Shown here one piece after another: positions 20,060-30,409 of a DNA stretch of 64,000 bases (the stretch's first letter is position 1; the number at the start of each line of letters is the position of its first letter). The translations under genes and the position numbers were made by a program. The stretch is taken from positions 17,347,019-17,411,018 of the forward strand of contig CM055111.1 of the NCBI GenBank assembly GCA_029204225.1, given 5' to 3'. Source of the DNA: Diphasiastrum complanatum (lineage: Eukaryota; Streptophyta; Lycopodiopsida; Lycopodiales; Lycopodiaceae). The notes beneath the pieces are model-generated. The model did not search any database. It saw only the letters and a list, made by a program, of their open reading frames with translations, and had not been told where the DNA came from.

Positions 20060-21047
20060 TGCTTTGTGGGTATAAACTTCATGTTTCTTCAAGTTCTAAC
20101 CATGGTGGTTTGAAGGCAAAGAAACAAGTTGGTGAGCTTTGTTCAATGTCAAAGTTAGAAAGTTGTCTTATTATTAGATCTAGCTCAACATCTAAGATGC
20201 ATTTTCATTTAATACATTTGGATGTGCATTGTAAGAGTGCTTTGAGTAATGGAAGAGCAAAGATGTTTGTGAACTTGCATTAAACTTGCATTGGTGACTT
20301 TAGTGGATATTTTTGGACTTTTCTAAAGAGTGAGGATTTCATACTTGATGTCTTTCTCAAGTTCAAGAATGTTGTGGAGAGTCAATTCAACAGTGAAGAT
20401 CAAGTGCTTAAAGTTGGCAAATCAAGACCTATCAACAAAGTTCAAAGATGTTTGTGTGGCACATGGGATCAAGAGGGATCTTTCAAACTCAAAGGCTGTA
20501 CATAGTCTGGAAGAGAGGAAGATCAGTCTTTTTGAAAGAGCCAAATCATGAGGGTGAATGCAATCTTTGTAAGTCTTCTGGGGTGAAGCTTTGATGTATA
20601 CTAAGTTTGTTTTCATTAGATACTCAAATGAAGACTTATATGGTTGGTAAGAAGCCAAGTTTGGAGCATTTGAAGATCTTTGGTAGTACTTGCTATGTCA
20701 ACTCATCTTTTGGATTCTTGAAGGGAATATGTATTGGCTATAGTGAAGTAATGAAAGCTTATAGGGTTTACATTCGTAAGTCAAAGAAAGTTCACATTTC
20801 TAAGGATGTTGTCTTTGAAGAGGAGATTGTGGAGAAGATTGATGTTATTGATGTTGATCAATCTAGCATTTCTGATGGTGTTAAAGATGGTTCTTTGGAT
20901 GGTGATGGTGGAGATGCATCTCCAAGTCAAGTTCTAAGAAGATCCTCAAGGGAAAGACAAAAGCCATCTAGGCTTCCATATGATGAGAAAGGCAAGCAAG
21001 TTGAAGGTAAAAACTTTGCTTTACTATTACGTCCATATCTAGTATGA
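20060..21047 (+). pseudogene. Copia E1 integrase remnant, plus strand
   Basis: Broken frames spell a copia integrase of the same family as 44913-45434: GELCSMSKLESC then SALSNGRAK (zinc-binding part), FKDVCVAHGIKRDLSNS (near 20428), and KIFGSTCYVN...ICIGYSEVMKAYRVYIRKSKKV (20607-20800). A linker ending SSRERQKPSRLPYDEKGKQV follows, against TSRERQVPSRLTYDQKGKQV in E3. Catalytic residues are lost in the gaps. It is the left end of the E1 element into which copia A2 inserted. Confidence 0.75.
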
Positions 21048-21402
21048 GGGATTTAGAATAATTCCTTACATGGATGGCCAGTCACTCCAGTGTATGTGGT
21101 TATTAGTTATGCCTTGTCATTTTGGGCTTGGCCGATAAAGTAATTAATAATCATATGAGGGCCTAGACCTATAATTGGACATATGAGCACTTGCATGGTA
21201 TTTGACTGCAAGGAGGTCAATTGCTTATTCAGGTTACATGTGGATCCTAAGAGAAATATTCTCTCCTCTTGGGATAGATTATATACTAGTGGAAACTCGC
21301 CCATCTACCTATTGGATTTTTTTATCCTTGAAGCCAGGAGCCCCTCCTCTCTTGCATTCGTTTACCATGGCATGGGGGTGAAGTGGTTAGGGTATTGACT
21401 AA
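21048..21402. other. No recognised feature
   Basis: This short stretch lies between the E1 integrase linker and the cassette. It shows no similarity that I can see to the matching place in E3, and no protein is recognised. Confidence 0.4.
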
Positions 21403-21852
21403 CCATTTCTTGTTGATTGGGTGATTTTTCTCCACAGGTGTCCTTTTGGTTGCATGCAACAGGACCTAGTCAGATCTTCACTAAGCAATCCTTACATTTA
21501 CTCACATGCTTTGGTTCATCTTCTTGTGTAGATGAGGCTATGCAAGTGGATGGTGGCTTTCATGGAATGGAAGCAAATAATGGATCTGGAAAAGAGGTCT
21601 TAGTCAAGGAGTTTTATTGTCAAGAGCAAGATCAAGAGGTTGATCTTGAAGGGCTTCAATAACACAAAAGGAAGGGTGGCAATTCAGAGCTAGTCAAGAG
21701 CATCAAAGGGAAGCCAAGTGGAAAAGGTAACTTAAATATGTTTTCGTAGGTGTTTAAAGACTCAAGTAAGGTCAAAGGAGCAACAAGGAAGTGTTGTTCA
21801 AGTTTACTTTACTTGTTTTATCTCATGTTTGAGCAATTTCATGTGAATGTGC
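21403..21852 (+). pseudogene. E1 cassette, upstream half
   Basis: It encodes pieces of the unknown E module: EAMQVDGGFHGMEANNGSGK, QEQDQEVDLEGLQ, then DSSKVKGATRKCCSSLLYLF and YLMFEQFHVNV, against AMQVDGCY, EDQEVDLKALQ and SSKVKEAARKCCSSLLYLF in E3. A stop and a frame break lie between. An intron-like CTCCACAG precedes the match. Copia A2 starts at 21853, exactly where the cassette in E3 continues with TGCAAATTG. Confidence 0.75.
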
Positions 21853-22764
21853 TCAAGAAACAAAATGTTTCTATTTACAAAGCATTGCTAGCTTTCAGCC
21901 CTCTGCCTGAGGAAAATGTTCACGAACACAAAAGTCAAGAGACACGAAGCACGAAAGATTCACGAACGAGAATCTTTTGCGGTCTAGCATGAGAAAGTCA
22001 GATGACGGGGACGAAACCAATGACGCGACACAAAAAAACGTCGCGAAACCTTTTCTACCCTCACGCTCCATGAAGGAGCAGCAAGGTCACACAAGTACCC
22101 ATAAGTACAGATGTCTGATATGATGGCATGACATCAGCAGATACACTCTAAATTGTGGCTAATCCACCACTCTTGTAATTTTCTGATTAGTTGTAGATCT
22201 AATTACTCTAATCTAGAAGGTTACACAGAGCGACTATATACTTACTGGATGATACTTGATAGAGAGAGCATATACAGATATATACAGAGATGTATGAAGT
22301 AGTCTGATGCTAGTAAGTAATCAAGACAAAAAATACAGAATTGAAGTCCGCCTGTGTGCGAGACAAGTTCCTGTGATCGAGATCCATAGAGATCTACAAA
22401 TCTATTAGTAAGCGAGACATCCACTCGTGAGAGAACTGTATTTCTCTCTCACATCAACGCACTGCGTGGATCTGCATGCAGTGCTTGAAGAATCAGAGAA
22501 AAATCAATAGACGATCTTGTAGCCATTGTGCACATGCAAATGTATCTGTTGTTATTCATATGTCTGATTCTCTCATTCATTTAATTCCGCACCTTGGTTG
22601 AAAGTTTGTTGAAGCTACATTAATTTATAAACGTAGATCAGCAGTGCCTTGAGTACATTATGGAGGACTATAGGAGTGATTCAGCTAGCAGAGACTAGCA
22701 ATCGCATCTGAACTCCATCCGAATCACATTGAATCATTTGCAACTCATTAAATCTCTTCCATCA
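21853..22764 (+). mobile_element. 5' LTR of copia A2
   Basis: The LTR is about 912 bases, ending ..CTTCCATCA one base before the primer-binding site. Its start aligns with the B-family LTR start (TGAAGAAACAAAATGTTTCT), here with C at the second base. The same sequence occurs at 38665-39570 and, as scraps, at 7101-7550, 18577-18746 and 25217-26158. The early part contains repeats of the form CGAACACRAA. Confidence 0.85.
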
Positions 22765-22765
22765 G

Positions 22766-22778
22766 TGGTATCAGAGCC
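22766..22778 (+). other. Primer-binding site of copia A2
   Basis: TGGTATCAGAGCC is complementary to the 3' end of initiator tRNA-Met, the usual primer of plant copia elements. Confidence 0.9.
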
Positions 22779-22879
22779 TCTCTATTGTCATAATATGACA
22801 TAGCCAAGAAGCTATCAAGATCCAGGAGGCCAAGCATTCAAACGAACAACCATCAACAATAGAACAGACTTCAGAAGCA

Positions 22880-23486
22880 ATGGCTTCAATCAACAGCATA
22901 CAGAACAAGATCTATACAATTCTTGATTCTTCAAGATCTAACTTTCTAGCTTGGAAAGTTAAAACATCACTGATACTCAAGGGCGAAGTTTTATTCCCCC
23001 AGGTGGATGGCACAGAAGAGATGCCTACGACATTAGGCAAAGAGCTACGTGAGTGGAGGGAGAAAAACGACAAGGCAATAGCCTTGCTATCTTCATCCAT
23101 TGAAGATAGTCTCACACTTGACCTGGCTACACTCTCCAAAACTAAGGACATGTGCGATGCACTACTTACAAAATTTCAAACAAAATCAAGAAGTCAAATC
23201 ATGATGCTGGAAGATCAGCTGACAAATCTATAGTGGGATGGGAAAGACCTCACTTATTTCGTAAGGAAGATGAAGGATTTGTTTCTATCACTACATAACT
23301 CTGGAGAAGAGAATGCAGTGTCAGCTGAGAAGCAGCTCACTTACCAGTTGAGAGCCTTAACCAGATCATTCTAGACAACGAGGACCCTGCTCGCGAAAGA
23401 TCCTACCATGAACCTCGAAAAGGCGATTGTCAAGATTCGAGAGGAAGTCGAGGCGAGAGAACATCTTGATCACAAAGGTGGTACAT
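22880..23486 (+). pseudogene. Copia A2 gag, truncated
   Basis: It starts MASINSIQNKIYTILDSS and runs as in A1, with a TAG in place of a Trp or Glu codon after EDQLTNL (23231) and another near 23370. At about 23483 (EHLDHKGG) the sequence jumps directly to the integrase lead-in FFDEACNMVDASTS. The deletion removes the basic region, both zinc knuckles and the whole protease that A1 still has. This copy could not process a polyprotein. Confidence 0.85.
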
Positions 23487-24899
23487 TTTTTGATGAAGCA
23501 TGCAACATGGTTGACGCCAGTACTAGTGCTCTGATCACTCAAGGCAGAAGGAAAGGTAGTCTATATCATCTGAAGGTATGCCTACCTGTAGATCAGGTGC
23601 ATCAGACTCATGATGACTTGCCATAGACTCTGTGGCACAAGAGACTCTACCACATGAACTCAATGGCACTTTACCAAGCAAGCCATCATGGAGCAATAAC
23701 AGGGGTCAGCATCTCGAATGCAACTAGTTCGACCACTTGTGATGCATGTTTGAAGAGTAAGATGTCACACACTCCATTCATCAAAGACTCCTACAGAACG
23801 ATCAAGATTCTAGAGTTAGTGCATTTCGACATCTGTGGGCCTTTCAATATGATCTCAATAGGAGGTTCAAAATATTATATAACCTTCATTGATGATTATA
23901 GTAAATTCGCCAAAGTATATTTTATTCAAAATAAATCTGAAACACTTGATAAATTCTTAGAATATGTGAATTGGACTGAGAGATATATAGACAACAAGTT
24001 TAAGTAGATCAGAACAGATCGAGGTGACGAATACATCTCGAATCGCTTTATTGACTTCTGCAATGATTGTGGCATCATTCATACAAGGACTGCAGCCTAC
24101 ACACCGCAACACAATGGTGTTGTAGAAAGACAGAACAGGGCCCTGATGGAAGCTGTCAGATGCATGATGGCCTACTCGAAGGCTGCAAGGGTACTGTGGG
24201 CTGAAGCAGTAGCTACAGCCGCATACATCCAGAACATGACAGAAAAGCCTGGTGTCCCTCACACGACACCACATGAGTTATGGTGGGGTAGAAAGCCCAA
24301 CTTGTCTCACATCATAAACCTTTGGGTGTGCAGCTTATGCACATATTCCTAATAAGCTTTGAAAGAAGCTTGATGAAAAAGCTGAGCAGGGATTTCTGGT
24401 AGGTTATGACAACAATTCGTCATACTACAGAGTCTACATGTCAGACACGAACATTCTGAGAACAATGAGAGATGTCAGATTTGATGAGAGCAGGACAATG
24501 GCCAATGACGATCCTGTCAGCTATGAAGTTCTGAAAAGACAGTACTATGACCTGCCACCAGTGATAGAGGGAGGAGAAGATGAACACAAAAATGAAGATT
24601 TTTGAGTCACTTCCCGTTCGAGTGACGAATCTGAAGACGAAAGATTCAAGAGGCAGCTTACTGCTACAGTTCCTGTAAACCAAGATGGTTCCGGACCCAG
24701 TAAAGCAAACAAAGGCAAAGACATTGTTGTCCTAGGATGATCTCCTAGAAGGTCGACAAGACCACGAAGAGCGCCAGCAAGATACGTGCTAGGTAGCTCC
24801 GCTACTACATCAGAAGAGTTCTGTGGATTCAGTGGTGAACCATAGACTTTCGAGGAAGCGATTGAATTTTCAGAGAAGGACAGATGGATCCAAGCCATG
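23487..24899 (+). pseudogene. Copia A2 integrase and linker
   Basis: The HHCC part (LWHKRLYHMNSMALYQASHH..CDACLKSK) is followed by the core FIDDYSKF, IRTDRGDEYIS and HNGVVERQNRALMEA, so all three catalytic acidic residues (D, D, E) are visible. Stops near 23624 and 24006 and a frameshift after NLSHI near 24315 break it. The linker reads FLVGYDNNSSYYRVYMSDTN, then RPRRAPARYVLGSS, then EAIEFSEKDRWIQAMNEEME before reverse transcriptase. Confidence 0.88.
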
Positions 24900-27221
24900 A
24901 ACGAAGAGATGGAGTTCATGAGGTAGAACCAGGTATGGATGTTGCAACCATTACCACATAAGCGTAAGACTGTCAAATGCGAATGGATTTCCAAGCTCAA
25001 ATATAGACCAGATGGGAATGTCATGAAATACAAGGCAAGACTGGTAGTGAAGGAATTTTCTCAGAGATATGACATTGACTACTCTGAAACCTTCTCTCCT
25101 GTCGTCAAACATTTGTCCCTACGTCTGTTATTTGCATATGCAACAGCTTATGACCTTGTGATCCACATTGTGCACGAGAAGATAGCCTTCTTGCATGGTG
25201 AGCTAGACGAAGAGGTATAATTACAAAGCCTTGCTAGCTTTCAGCCCTCAACCCGACGAAGACATTTGCAAACTCGAAGATCTGGAGACACGAAGCACAA
25301 AAAGTTTTGCGAACACAAAATTCAAAGAAAACAAAGACGAATGGTTCGTGAACACAAAAGTCAAAGCAGACGAAGATGAACGGTTCGCGAACACGAAAGA
25401 TTCACGAACGAGAATCTTTTGCGGTCTAGTACAAGAGAAGGCAAACGACCAAAACAAAACCAAGGACGGAAACGAAACTTTCTCCTGCCTGCACGTTTCC
25501 AAGAGCACCAGTAGGATCATGCAAGTACCCAGAAGTACAAATATCTGATCTGATGGTATGACATCAGCAGATACATTTTAGGTCATGGCTAATCTGCCAC
25601 TCTTATAATTCTCTGATTAGTTGTAGATACTTAATCACTATAATCTCAGATTTACATAGAGCGACCATACTTACTGGATGATAGTTGACATATGGATCAA
25701 CAGAATACACATACAGTGTATTGTAGTAGTCTGATGCTAGTAAGCAATCAAGATGAAATACAGACAACAAGTCTGCCTACGTGCGAGATGAGCTCTGTGA
25801 TCAGGATCCATAGAGATCTAATTGTCCGCTAGTAAAACAAGACGATTACTCGTGAGAGAACCATGTTTCTCCCACACCAATGCACTCCGTGGATTTGTAT
25901 GCAGTGCTTGAAGAAAGCAGAGGAAGATCAATATAGATAATATCTCTTGTTGTGTCAGACCTCGAATGCAAATGCTTCTGCTATTAATCGTGTGTCTGAG
26001 TTTTTCTTGTTCATTTTAATTCCGCACCTTGGTTGAAACTATATTGAATGTTGCATTATTTTATAAATGTAGATCAGCAGAGCCAAACTACATTCTGGAG
26101 GATTGTAGGAGTGATTCAGCTGACAGTGTGCAGCGATCGCATCTGAACTCCATCCCAGTTGCAAGAGGATCGTGGTTCCTATCATGAAAGCTTTGCGACT
26201 GCAAAATCCAAATTGCGATACATGAATCTAATTCTCATCACAATTCCTAGGATATGTCTCAAATTCACTTCCTGATTATGCATGCAAAATGCATAGAAAT
26301 ATCTACGGTCTGAAACAGTCAGCCAGACAATGGTACAAGAAGAAGGATTAAATTCTGAAATCATTAGGATTCAAGCCACTGTCAGCTGATTCTAATGTGT
26401 ATGTCAAAGTCACTAATGGGTAGATCATCATTGTGGTTGTATATGTGGACAACACTCTGATTCTTTGCAAGAGTGAGCAGCTGATTGCTAAAGTGAAGAC
26501 AGACATCTCGAAATATTTCGAGATTGTGGATCTGGGAGAAGCCGTGTTACCTAGGCTTGCAAATTGAACGGAACTATGAGGGAGGTAAGCTATACCTTCA
26601 TCAGTCCAGATACACCCAAAAAATCCTAGAGGATTTTGGGATGCTGAACTGCAAAGGAGCGAATACTCCAATGCTCGCAGGAACAGTGTTGACAAACGAT
26701 AATTGTCCGAAGACTGAGGAAGAGAGAAAACAGATGCAGCTCACACCTTACAGGAAGCTGATAGATTCGCTGATGTACCTTGCAGACAACACACGTCCTG
26801 ATATCGCTTATGCAGTGTTCAGGGTGAGCCAATTCTGCACGAATCCAAGCTCGACACATTGGAAGATTGCAAAACAAATTTTGCAATATCTTCAATTGAC
26901 GAGGGATTACGGGTTGTGTTATTGTCGTGATGCAGGTTTCAATATACTTTCCTATAGTGATGCTAGCTGGGCATCCCTAAAGGACGATTGTAAAAGCGTC
27001 TCAAGGGGATGCACCGTCTCATCAAGAGTATTAGTTCTCTGGGTTAGCAAAAAGCAGACCATTGTGGCCCAGTCATCCTAAGAAGCTGAGTACATTGCAG
27101 CAGCAAAGATGGCCAACGAGATAATTTGGCTAAGGCAGTTCCTGGATGAATTGGATGAAACAAGGAACGAGCCTCTAGTCTTGCAGATGGATAACACCTC
27201 TGCAATACATTTGACGAAAGA
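24900..27221 (+). pseudogene. Copia A2 reverse transcriptase and RNase H, interrupted
   Basis: The first block is 24939-25216: KTVKCEWISKLKYRPDG, KARLVVKEFSQRYDIDY and AFLHGELDEEV. A 942-base LTR-A-like block then intrudes, and the domain resumes with KMHRNIYGLKQSARQWYKK (about 26282-26345). The polymerase box at 26442-26453 reads YVDN rather than YVDD, so a catalytic Asp is lost. The C-terminal part has TPYRKLIDSLMYLADNTRPD and the RNase H motif YSDASWASLKDD. The gene stops at 27221, in LTKE, at the break of the inverted duplication; its 3' LTR is missing. Confidence 0.88.
25217..26158 (+). mobile_element. LTR-A-like block inside the reverse transcriptase
   Basis: It matches LTR-A from near its start (ATTACAAAGCCTTGCTAGC) to GAACTCCATCC but lacks both true LTR ends, and no target duplication is visible. 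It also carries extra copies of a roughly 45-50 base repeat (TTCGCGAACACRAAAGTCAA type) at 25300-25410. It is therefore not a clean solo LTR; a gene-conversion or recombination origin is more likely. Confidence 0.65.
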
Positions 27222-27550
27222 ATATGGAGGAATCATTGAATTTACATTCTATTTGGTTCTTCATATTCTAGTTACATCTTGATATGTAAAATTGATGTAA
27301 GAAATAATGAAGCATCCAATGTGGATATATTTTCTATATCAATTATGAAGGCTATTATAAAACCATAGAAAGAAGGTCTATACTTAGAATGGATATCCTA
27401 GACCTCTTTGTCTTATTCGCCATGTAAGAAGGCTATCTTCTCGTCCACAATGTGGATCCTGAGGTCATAAGCTGCTGCATATGCAAACAACAGACTTAGG
27501 GACGAATGTTTGACGACAAAGTTGTGTGGTAGAATTAGTTGAAGAGAGAG
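27222..27550 (+). pseudogene. E1 cassette tail, right arm
   Basis: It matches 4590-4807 and encodes relics of the E module (CKIDVRN, EASNVD, IERRSILR-like) before the polypurine run GAGAGAGAG at 27543-27550. Because E1 integrase (20060-21047) and the upstream cassette half lie on the same strand, this is the other end of the E1 element, with copia A2 nested and the intervening part deleted. Confidence 0.7.
27398..27516 (-). other. 119-base templated insertion from copia reverse transcriptase
   Basis: The sequence replaces about 9 bases present at this point of the left arm (CATTCTAT-like). It is the reverse complement of the copia A reverse transcriptase segment at about 25102-25219, at about 85-90% identity by eye, including the AFLHGE and YATAYDL regions. 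There are no transposon ends. This looks like filler DNA copied during break repair. Confidence 0.8.
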
Positions 27551-28120
27551 TGTGAAAAATTGTCAACTAGTTTAAGATTTTTCATGTTGAGTTTATTTGG
27601 CAATTTTGAGGCTAATATGTATTTTAATCTTAGAGCTATATAGACTTTATAAAGTTAATAAGGGCTAAGAATAGTGTATTTATAATTTTTGGCAACTTAG
27701 GCAAGTTGATAAGGTCGAATTTGGACCTATTCTAATTGGTTAGTATAGATGCCTTGAATCTAGTCTTGTTAGATTTAGGGTTTGGAAGAGATCTAGAACC
27801 TTCCATAAGTTAGGACAAAAGGCTATTATAAATAGGCTACAAGCGTGGGAGCATTTCACCTCTCTCATTCTTCTCTCATTCATTCTTATGGAATATCTCT
27901 TTGGGGTTCTACATCCATTTTTGCATTTTGGTGATGATATAATAATGGATTATTGTGTATAAAATGCTATTTTTCTTATATGTATGAGGTCCCACGTGTG
28001 AGTATTGTTGTTGTACGACTGTTGCACGGACTTGAACAATAAATCAACTTACATAAGTGATTTTGAAAAGTTCTTGTTGAGTTTACGTCTTTTACATGTA
28101 GTAGATGCAATATTTCTACA
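27551..28120 (+). mobile_element. 3' LTR of copia E1
   Basis: The LTR is 570 bases, from TGTGAAAAATTG to ATTTCTACA. A TATAAATA box lies at 27827-27834, followed about 25-30 bases later by the likely start region. It matches 4018-4589 closely and 46885-47451 more distantly. It contains CCCACGTGTGAG. Confidence 0.8.
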
Positions 28121-29800
28121 TTGTAAAAATCTTGATTTCTCAAAAAAATTATGTATGAAATTCATGTTCGCCACATTGTGTGAACATAAGATAATTGTAA
28201 AATTTTGGCCACCATATTATGGAAAGTGAAAGTGGTCACCTACTTTCTTGACATGTGATGAAATCTTTATGAAACTTGAAAATGACCTCACATGAGAGGA
28301 AATGTTTGTTTATCGGCAAAAAATTTGGGACGCAGGATTTCGAAGGCAAATTTTTTTAAAAACCGATAAACAAATTGGAAGGAAACCTAATTTAAAAATT
28401 TCAGCCATGAATAAAGGATTTCATCATTGTCCTTTAAATTTTATGCTTGAGAAAGATCCTTTCGTTTTACACTTAGTAAGATCACTCTTTAGTTACAACT
28501 TCACTTGACAAACTCACCATAATTTTATGACGAAATTATGTTGCTAAAATGAACTTTTTTTTTTGCATACATATTAAGCAACTAGTTACAACATATACAA
28601 CTTGGCAATGCCATTTACAAAGCTAGCCTCCTTAGATGTTACTACATAGCATAGTGGTCGGGATTCAAGACTTCACCTTTTTGGTGGCAATCAACAACTC
28701 TACCCAGTACACCCCACTGTGATGGGCAAATCCTTTTTTAATACCTAAACGATAAAGTAAGCTTAAATAACTTCAATTTCAAAATCTTGGATGCCACATG
28801 TAGTAGAAGCTCCTAGAAGCAACGGGTTTTTGTGTGTGAGGCTTCTTCCAATTCTTTTTGATAGACTCTCTAAATCAATACGAATCTTCTCGGACTCCTC
28901 TTTTTTGGCTGCAAAGTTCAAACGTTCAAACGTGCTCAATTCAAGATGGCCACGACGCTAAGACCTCGGGCTCCAGCCTCCGACGCGGACCGACCTCTCA
29001 CATAAGAAATATTTAGGGAGTCGGTTTCCTAATTTCCTTTCATGAGTCCAAGTGAGAGGACTACTGTCTAAGCACCAACGCCACGCAGCTGCCTCACGGA
29101 CGGTGTTGTATGCTTGCACAGGTCACGTCAGATATTATTATTATTGGTATTCGGACATTCGCTATTCCTATTCTCGAATCTCCACCGGCTATTCTCGCCC
29201 TTGTTCAGAATTGCACGACTGGGCTCTGCAGCAATGCCTGCCATCAGTTTTTTCGCCCTTTTTGTGGAAGAATATTTCGGATCCCATGGGATTCGGGAAT
29301 CGCATACGAGGAGACTCGTGAGACATAGTCAGAGCCGACTCTGAACTCTGGACTTTTGTGCTACGTGCAACACAAGCCTTCTTGCTTGATCGAGAATATA
29401 ATAAGATCAGACATACATGTATAGTTATTGCTGGATCGATCTTCAAACCTGTATAAGTGTAGATCGTCGCAGGACATTGTGAATGCTTTCATACAGTACA
29501 TACGAAGCTTAGATATTTTGCATGACTTCTTGTTTCAACAGATCAAGTCATCGCTTGATAATTGACTAAATATGAGACATTTTATCACTGGCAGATAAAA
29601 AAAACAACTAGCTCATCAGAGGTTGATCTCCAAACTACATCCAAGCGACTGTATAATAAGTGAAGAACACGTAGGGCTTGTTCGTAGAGTTGTAAAGCAG
29701 ATTAATTCTTTATGCGGGAAAAGTTTGAAGGACTCAATTTGGCTCTGCTGTCATATAAGCTGCACGTCGAACGAGTTTGGGTGCTTTTAAGAAATAGGGA
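28121..29800. other. Duplicated upstream DNA of the host gene
   Basis: This is the counterpart of 2337-4017. No gene is supported. A hairpin lies at 28305-28374: TTTGTTTATCGG pairs with CCGATAAACAAA across a 46-base interior that is itself partly complementary. Confidence 0.5.
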
Positions 29801-30409
29801 ATGTTTCTGCAATTAAATGCCGTGACTTTTGCTCCAAAACATTATTTTCGACGCACTTCAATATCTGGCACTCGACTTAAGTGTTCAGTTCGAGATCTTG
29901 CTATACAATGTCTCGTACGTAGAAAAAGAATAAATAACGTTTCGTCTTATACATCAGCTTCTAGCTCTACACGTGTTCTTGATAGTTACTCTGTGTACAA
30001 TGACAGGCCGTGTGTGGCAAACAGGAAATGTGTTGTAGCTTCTCGTCTCCACCAAGCACAATATCCTATACTCAAGTACTCTTGCTACAGATCTAATTCC
30101 CTTGCAAGATTGTCGAAGAAATTTACCTATTTCGTAGCCGATGTAGATCGCAGATGGAGTTATATGGGTTCGATAGATTGCTGCAAACGACCGCAATGTA
30201 GATGTGTATGTCTTAGATTTGACATAGAAAAACACATCTTGAAGGCAAGACAAAAGAAAGATAGTAGATACCGTGTGAAAGAGGACGATAGTAGAAGTCT
30301 GGTAAAAAAGACAATTCACGATCCCGAAAACGAATGCCCATACGCAGCCAAGCCGTTCTGTGAAGCATACGCGGTTTCAGCATCAGCATGGAATGGCTTG
30401 TACGTATGA
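29801..30409 (+). pseudogene. Truncated copy of host-gene exon 1
   Basis: The open frame starts MFLQLNAVTFAPKHYFRR, as in the left arm, and follows it with few changes (for example ILNYSCHRS to ILKYSCYRS, TYVAADV to TYFVADV, and loss of HV after YRV). At 30348 the duplication ends and the frame runs into unrelated sequence (KPFCEAYAVSASAW...) to a stop at 30409. It has no donor site and no exon 2, so it is a pseudogene fragment, though its upstream region was copied too. Confidence 0.8.

Larger units (their letters stand above)
27222..30348 (+). repeat. Right arm of the 3 kb inverted duplication
   Basis: It is the inverted counterpart of 1784-4807. It contains the cassette tail (27222-27550), an E-type LTR, the upstream region of the host gene and most of exon 1. 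Homology ends at 30348 inside the exon. It differs by the 119-base insertion at 27398-27516 and a 6-base deletion in the exon, among other changes. Confidence 0.9.

Noticed and set aside
24441-25033. Minus-strand open frames of 80 and 162 codons
   Set aside because: They lie antisense to the copia A2 linker and reverse transcriptase, which have clear family motifs.
21853-28120. A complete autonomous copia element here
   Set aside because: The protease is deleted, the polymerase box is mutated, the 3' LTR-A is absent, and the LTR at 27551 belongs to family E.
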